DNA from: G963663365 sp963663365
Lineage (GTDB): Bacteria; Hinthialibacterota; Hinthialibacteria; Hinthialibacterales; G963663365
DNA length: 64,000 nucleotides
Assembly: GCA_963663365.2 (NCBI GenBank)
Contig: CAXXIH010000006.1
Span: 86,450-150,449 of the forward strand
Direction of reading: 5' to 3'
Positions within the stretch are counted from its first letter, which is position 1, and the number at the start of each line of letters is the position of its first letter. The notes under the pieces were generated by a model. That model saw nothing but the letters and a program-made list of their open reading frames with translations, ran no database searches and was not told where the DNA came from. Both the position numbers and the translations under genes were made by a program. This document shows, in pieces, positions 60,507 through 64,000 of this stretch.

Positions 60507-61916
60507 CTAACTGTAACTGACGCCACCGTCCACTTCGGTTTTGCTGAGACGTTTGTGGGCGTATAAACCTTCGAGCATAAATTCGATACCAGAGGCCATA
60601 ATTTCGGGACGCTCGATTTGTTCCTCTTTTAAGTAGGCTTTCACCCGGCCCACCAGTCCATGCACAATTTGAGCGTTTTCGCAGAGTTGCCGGGCATCGA
60701 GCGCATCAGAGAGCTGGAATTTGTGGCCGTCTTCATGAAACCAATCCACTGTCGATTGGCAGTCATCGTGCCCAAAATACTCTGCAAAGACTACTTGGAT
60801 GGCCTGACGGATAATCCGTCGTGCCACCATCTCAGCGCCGCGCTCTTCACCTGTATAACTGAGTTCCAATTTTCCGGTCATGGCCGGGTGGATGTGCAAA
60901 AGATCGCTGGCCCGGGGGCAGATTATGGATTCATTGTTCACGATTGCCCGCCGTTCGGCGCTGCTAATAACGTTCTCCATACAGGTTATGGACATGCGAG
61001 CGCTGACACCCGAGGCTTGTTCGATATCTTTGCTTTCGCGCGCGGCACGGGCCACTTCTTCAATGACTTTTTTCATAAAGGTGGGAACAACGACTTCAGT
61101 TCCGTCTTCACGTGTGAAGTCCGCCTCTTGATCAGTGATGACCATGCCCTGTTCGCGGGTTAGCGGGTAATGAGTGCGGATTTCAGAGCCGATACGGTCT
61201 TTAAGCGGAGTTACAATCCGGCCACGGTTGGTGTAGTCCTGGGGATTGGCCGAAAAGACGACGACCAAATCAAGCGGGAGGCGTACATTCATGCCGCGTA
61301 TCTGGACATCGCGTTCCTGCATGATGTTGAAAAGGCCGACCTGAATTTTAGGAGATAGGTCCGGGATCTCGTTGATCGCGAAAATTCCCCGGTTGGCCCT
61401 GGGAACCAGGCCGTAATTGAGAGCCTCCTCACTGGAGAGATCGAGTTTTTGTTTTGCGGCTTTGATGGGATCGATATCGCCGATGATGTCAGCGATGGTT
61501 ACATCTGGCGTGGCGAGTTTCTCGGTGTACCGTTCTTCTCTATGCAGCCAAGCGATAGGCGCGCCGTCTTCTTTCATGCGCACAAGATTTTGACCCCATT
61601 TGCTAATTGGTACGAATGGGCTGTCTGCGACTTCACTGCCGTCCAGAATGGGAATCCATTCATTTAAGAGGGATGGAAGAGCGCGAATCATACGAGTCTT
61701 GGCCTGACCGCGCAGGCCAAGAAAGATCATGTCGTGTTTCGAAAGAATGGCGTGGATCACTTGCGGGATGACGGTATCGTCATAACCCACAATCCCCGGG
61801 AAGATTGTCTCATGTTTGCGCAGTTTATTGATCAAGTTCCGGCGCATCTCTTGTTTGACAGTGCAAGGCTGATAACCGGACTCTTTCAGCTCGCCTAATG
61901 TTTTCGGGTGGGACAT
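60507..61916 (-). CDS. MoxR/magnesium-chelatase-like AAA ATPase
   Basis: 469 residues. The nucleotide site is GLRGQAKT (67-74), a Walker A with Ala in place of the usual second Gly, typical of this family. Walker B and the insert read GIFAINEIPDLSPKIQVGLF, and SANPQDYTNRGRIVTPLKD is the helix 2 insert and sensor 1. It forms a hexameric ring that drives a VWA partner; the gene for that partner follows it. The combination of the two is common in bacteria but the substrate here is unknown. Confidence 0.88.
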   Translation of the reverse strand: MSHPKTLGELKESGYQPCTVKQEMRRNLINKLRKHETIFPGIVGYDDTVIPQVIHAILSKHDMIFLGLRGQAKTRMIRALPSLLNEWIPILDGSEVADSPFVPISKWGQNLVRMKEDGAPIAWLHREERYTEKLATPDVTIADIIGDIDPIKAAKQKLDLSSEEALNYGLVPRANRGIFAINEIPDLSPKIQVGLFNIMQERDVQIRGMNVRLPLDLVVVFSANPQDYTNRGRIVTPLKDRIGSEIRTHYPLTREQGMVITDQEADFTREDGTEVVVPTFMKKVIEEVARAARESKDIEQASGVSARMSITCMENVISSAERRAIVNNESIICPRASDLLHIHPAMTGKLELSYTGEERGAEMVARRIIRQAIQVVFAEYFGHDDCQSTVDWFHEDGHKFQLSDALDARQLCENAQIVHGLVGRVKAYLKEEQIERPEIMASGIEFMLEGLYAHKRLSKTEVDGGVSYS

Positions 61917-62162
61917 GTCGGATTACCTTGGCTCCACGCATTTCAGAAAAACAGGATTTACGATTCGATACCCAATTTATACGGTTTGCGCCAAAGGCCC
62001 TGTAGGGTTCTTAGGTTGAGATTGATGTTGCTGCAATTGTGATGCTTATGCCACACCATAATTTCGAACAAATTCCAATGGTTAGCTTATGTGCGTTAAC
62101 ACGATTCCGCTTCAATGGGGAAGAATTGAAGAATTATACGGTGCGCAACTGTTTGGAACGCG

Positions 62163-63594
62163 CTATTCGTTGGATACCATTTCGAGTGCCTTGGTCAGCC
62201 GTTCTTTTACTTTTTCTTTTCCCAGCGTAACCATGACGGCATCAATCGGCGGACTGACGGTTCCTCCGGTGAGGCCAACGCGTAATGGTTGTGCCACTTT
62301 GCGCATATTGAGTTCGCGCTGTTCCATGATTTTGGCAATGACGGCGTCCCACTCTTCCGCGCTGGGAGTCTCGGATTCAAAAGCATCGATAGCGGCTAGC
62401 ATGTCTTCAAACACGCCGCGCGCGTGGGCTTTCAATTCTTTTTTGACGGCTTTCTCTTCGTATTCAACGGTATCCCGGAATACAAATGCCGACTTTTCTA
62501 CCATTTCTACCATGGTTTTGCTGCGTTCCTGAATCGAAGCAGTGAGGCTGCTTAGCCATTTCAGGAAATCAGGCTGGGAAGTCCGGGCTTCATCGATGAT
62601 ACCTTGTTTCGCTAATTCACCGGCAAATAATGAATTCAAATGATCAGACTCATTTGCCGGATATGCTCGGCAGTTGAGCCATTCCATTTTTTTCGGATCA
62701 TAGGCCGCTGAGGCGGTTTGAACGGCTTCCAGCGGTGAATTTCTCAATGAGTTCTTCTCGTGTGAGTACTCCTGATCACCATGCCCCCACCCAAGACGGG
62801 CCATGTAATTGATAACGGCATCGGATAGATAACCTTCTTCGCGATACTGGAGAACAGCCATCGCGCCCCGGCGTTTGGCAAGAGGTTTTTTGTCTTGTGC
62901 CAAAACCAACGGTAAATGCGCGAATCGGGGAGTGCTGTAACCCAAGGCTTTGTAAAGAAGAATTTGAGGAACCGTATAGACCAGATGACCATCGCCGCGG
63001 ATTACATCGGTGATGCCCATATCGTGGTCGTCAACAACAACCGCGAAATTATAAATCGGGCTGCCATTGGTGCGGACGATGATTAAGTCGTCGATTTCGG
63101 AATTTTTGATCGAGATATCACCCTTGATACGATCTGCGAATTGGGTTTCCCCTTCTTGAGGCACGCGCAGGCGCACACAAAAAGGAGTCCCGTCATCGGG
63201 ATAGTTCTTATCACGGCAGCGCCATCGTATTTGCGGGCATGGCCACTCGGCTTCGGCGGCATTGCGCTTCCGTTCAAGTTCTTCCGGTGTGCATCGGCAG
63301 CGGTAGGCGTGACCTTCTTCCAGCAAACGGTTTGCTTCTTGAATGTGCCGCTGTTTGTGCTCGCTTTGCCGTTTGATTTCGCCATCCCAATCCAAACCCA
63401 GCCATTGCAGTGTCTCGATGATGACGCGCTCATTTTCAGGTGTGGAAGTTTCTTGATCGGTGTCTTCGATACGTAATAAAAAAACGTCCGCTTTCATGTT
63501 TTGCATAAAGGTAATTAAAAAGCGCAGTTCTTACATTCCCCATATGCAGGAAACCGGATGGGCTCGGGGCAAAGCGGACACAAACATTACTCAT
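62163..63594 (-). CDS. gltX: glutamyl-tRNA synthetase, frameshifted as read
   Basis: Charges tRNA-Glu. A reading from 63506 lacks the HIGH region and begins at FLLRIEDTDQETST. The missing start is upstream in another frame: from ATG 63594, preceded by GGGAG, it reads VRFAPSPSGFLHMGNVRTAL, then FNYLYAKHESGR. The run of seven A (63478-63484, T on the coding strand) appears to hold one base too many; with six the protein is 476 residues, the normal length, and reads GRFLLRIEDTD. KKPLAKRRGA carries the KMSKS-equivalent KPLAKR loop. Confidence 0.9.
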
Positions 63595-63653
63595 AATATC
63601 GAATCTCCCAAAACAAAAACTTCATATCATGGCGCGTTTGTGCGCCGGGTTAT

Positions 63654-64000
63654 TTATCCTGTGTCTTTTTTCCAAGAATCACGCAGCGCAACGGTTCTAT
63701 TAAATACCGGAAGTTCCGGAGTGCTGTCGGAATCTTTGCAGAAGTAGCCGAGCCGCTCGAAATTGGCAACAATAGCCGGGCTGGGCATCGGCAACACTGG
63801 GTTCGAGATAGCATTCGGGAAGCACGATCAATGAATCCGGATTCAGACTATCTTTCCAATCCTTGCCTTCTTCAACAGCATTCGGATTTTCGTTGCTGAA
63901 AAGGTAATCATACAAACGTACTTCGGTTTTTGTGGCGTGTTGGGCCGAAACCCAATGGATGGTGCCTTTGACTCTAACGGCCGTCCGGTGCATCACCACC
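63654..64000 (-). CDS. glnS: glutaminyl-tRNA synthetase, C-terminal part, frameshifted, runs off the window
   Basis: Only the C-terminal region is present. KGTIHWVSAQHATKTEVRLY, then DYLFSNENP and NPDSLIVLPECYLEPS are the anticodon-binding domain of GlnRS. After SVADAQPG the frame breaks; in the other frame the end continues as IVANFERLGYFCKDSDSTPE and RTVALRDSWKK to a TAA at 63654-63656, as in GlnRS. One extra base near CCCGGC (63776-63781) explains it. It lies just upstream of gltX on the same strand, so both are probably co-transcribed. Confidence 0.88.

Noticed and set aside
61917..62162. Possible tRNA between the MoxR gene and gltX
   Set aside because: No cloverleaf or TTCGAAT-type arm in the right context.

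Overview
The window is ordinary bacterial chromosome at high coding density, with base composition near 50% GC and about 57 protein genes on both strands. No rRNA, tRNA, CRISPR array, insertion sequence, integrase or phage module was seen. The genes point to a Gram-negative, mainly anaerobic or fermentative, saccharolytic bacterium: pyruvate:ferredoxin oxidoreductase, menaquinone synthesis by the futalosine route (mqnC), complex I genes, bactofilin, lipobox lipoproteins, an MCE protein, pseudopilins, Tat-exported sulfatase, Gfo/Idh and hydrolase proteins, sialidase-like and DUF1080 proteins, and an ECF sigma/anti-sigma pair. This mix is common in uncultured lineages around the PVC superphylum, Sumerlaeota and Hydrogenedentota. 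That placement is inference only; no marker gene here settles it.

Layout. 0-7.7 kb: small unknown genes, a Tat-exported alpha/beta hydrolase, a cyclase-family hydrolase, then nifJ and a DHODH-like gene ending at a strong terminator. 7.8-13.4 kb: a membrane protein with a FliF-like tail, a large secreted glycosidase, a PPC-domain lipoprotein, two tandem pseudopilins and an unknown membrane protein. 13.5-24 kb: UvrD/PcrA helicase, sialidase-like protein, two-domain SagB-type oxidoreductase, zinc-ribbon protein, DUF2752 protein, methyltransferase, fucose isomerase-like enzyme. 24.1-27.8 kb: secreted LVIVD propeller protein, lexA with a striking operator, and an HRDC protein. 28-32.7 kb: MFS transporter overlapping ispF, then a TauE/SafE-like membrane protein beside a P-type ATPase that has lost its catalytic motifs. 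32.7-35.6 kb: apparent four-gene operon (double STAS, PLD, TPR lipoprotein, mqnC). 35.8-42.6 kb: unknown gene, anti-sigma/ECF sigma pair divergent from a WD40-type protein, sugar-binding lipoprotein, and a secreted LIM-like/DA1-type zinc protease. 42.7-49.3 kb: fumC, bactofilin, nuoABCD, Gfo/Idh oxidoreductase. 49.3-54.7 kb: sulfatase, pseudopilin, two paralogous membrane proteins with pilin-like helices, nucleoside-type MFS transporter. 55.5-64 kb: Cys-rich DUF1080 lipoprotein, zinc-finger protein, MCE lipoprotein, MoxR/VWA pair, gltX and the 3' end of glnS.

Main caveat: nuoC, nuoD, the Gfo/Idh gene (twice), gltX and glnS are each broken by what reads as one surplus base. Removing one base at each point restores proteins of normal family length or the expected family C-terminus. 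The breaks cluster at 46.1-48.9 kb and 63.5-63.8 kb and look more like sequence errors than gene decay, but this cannot be decided from the sequence. The most interesting biology is the catalytically dead CcoI-like ATPase, the pair of pilin-like anchors without a prepilin peptidase site, the bacterial DA1-type protease, the stand-alone FliF-like tail and the nested lexA operator.
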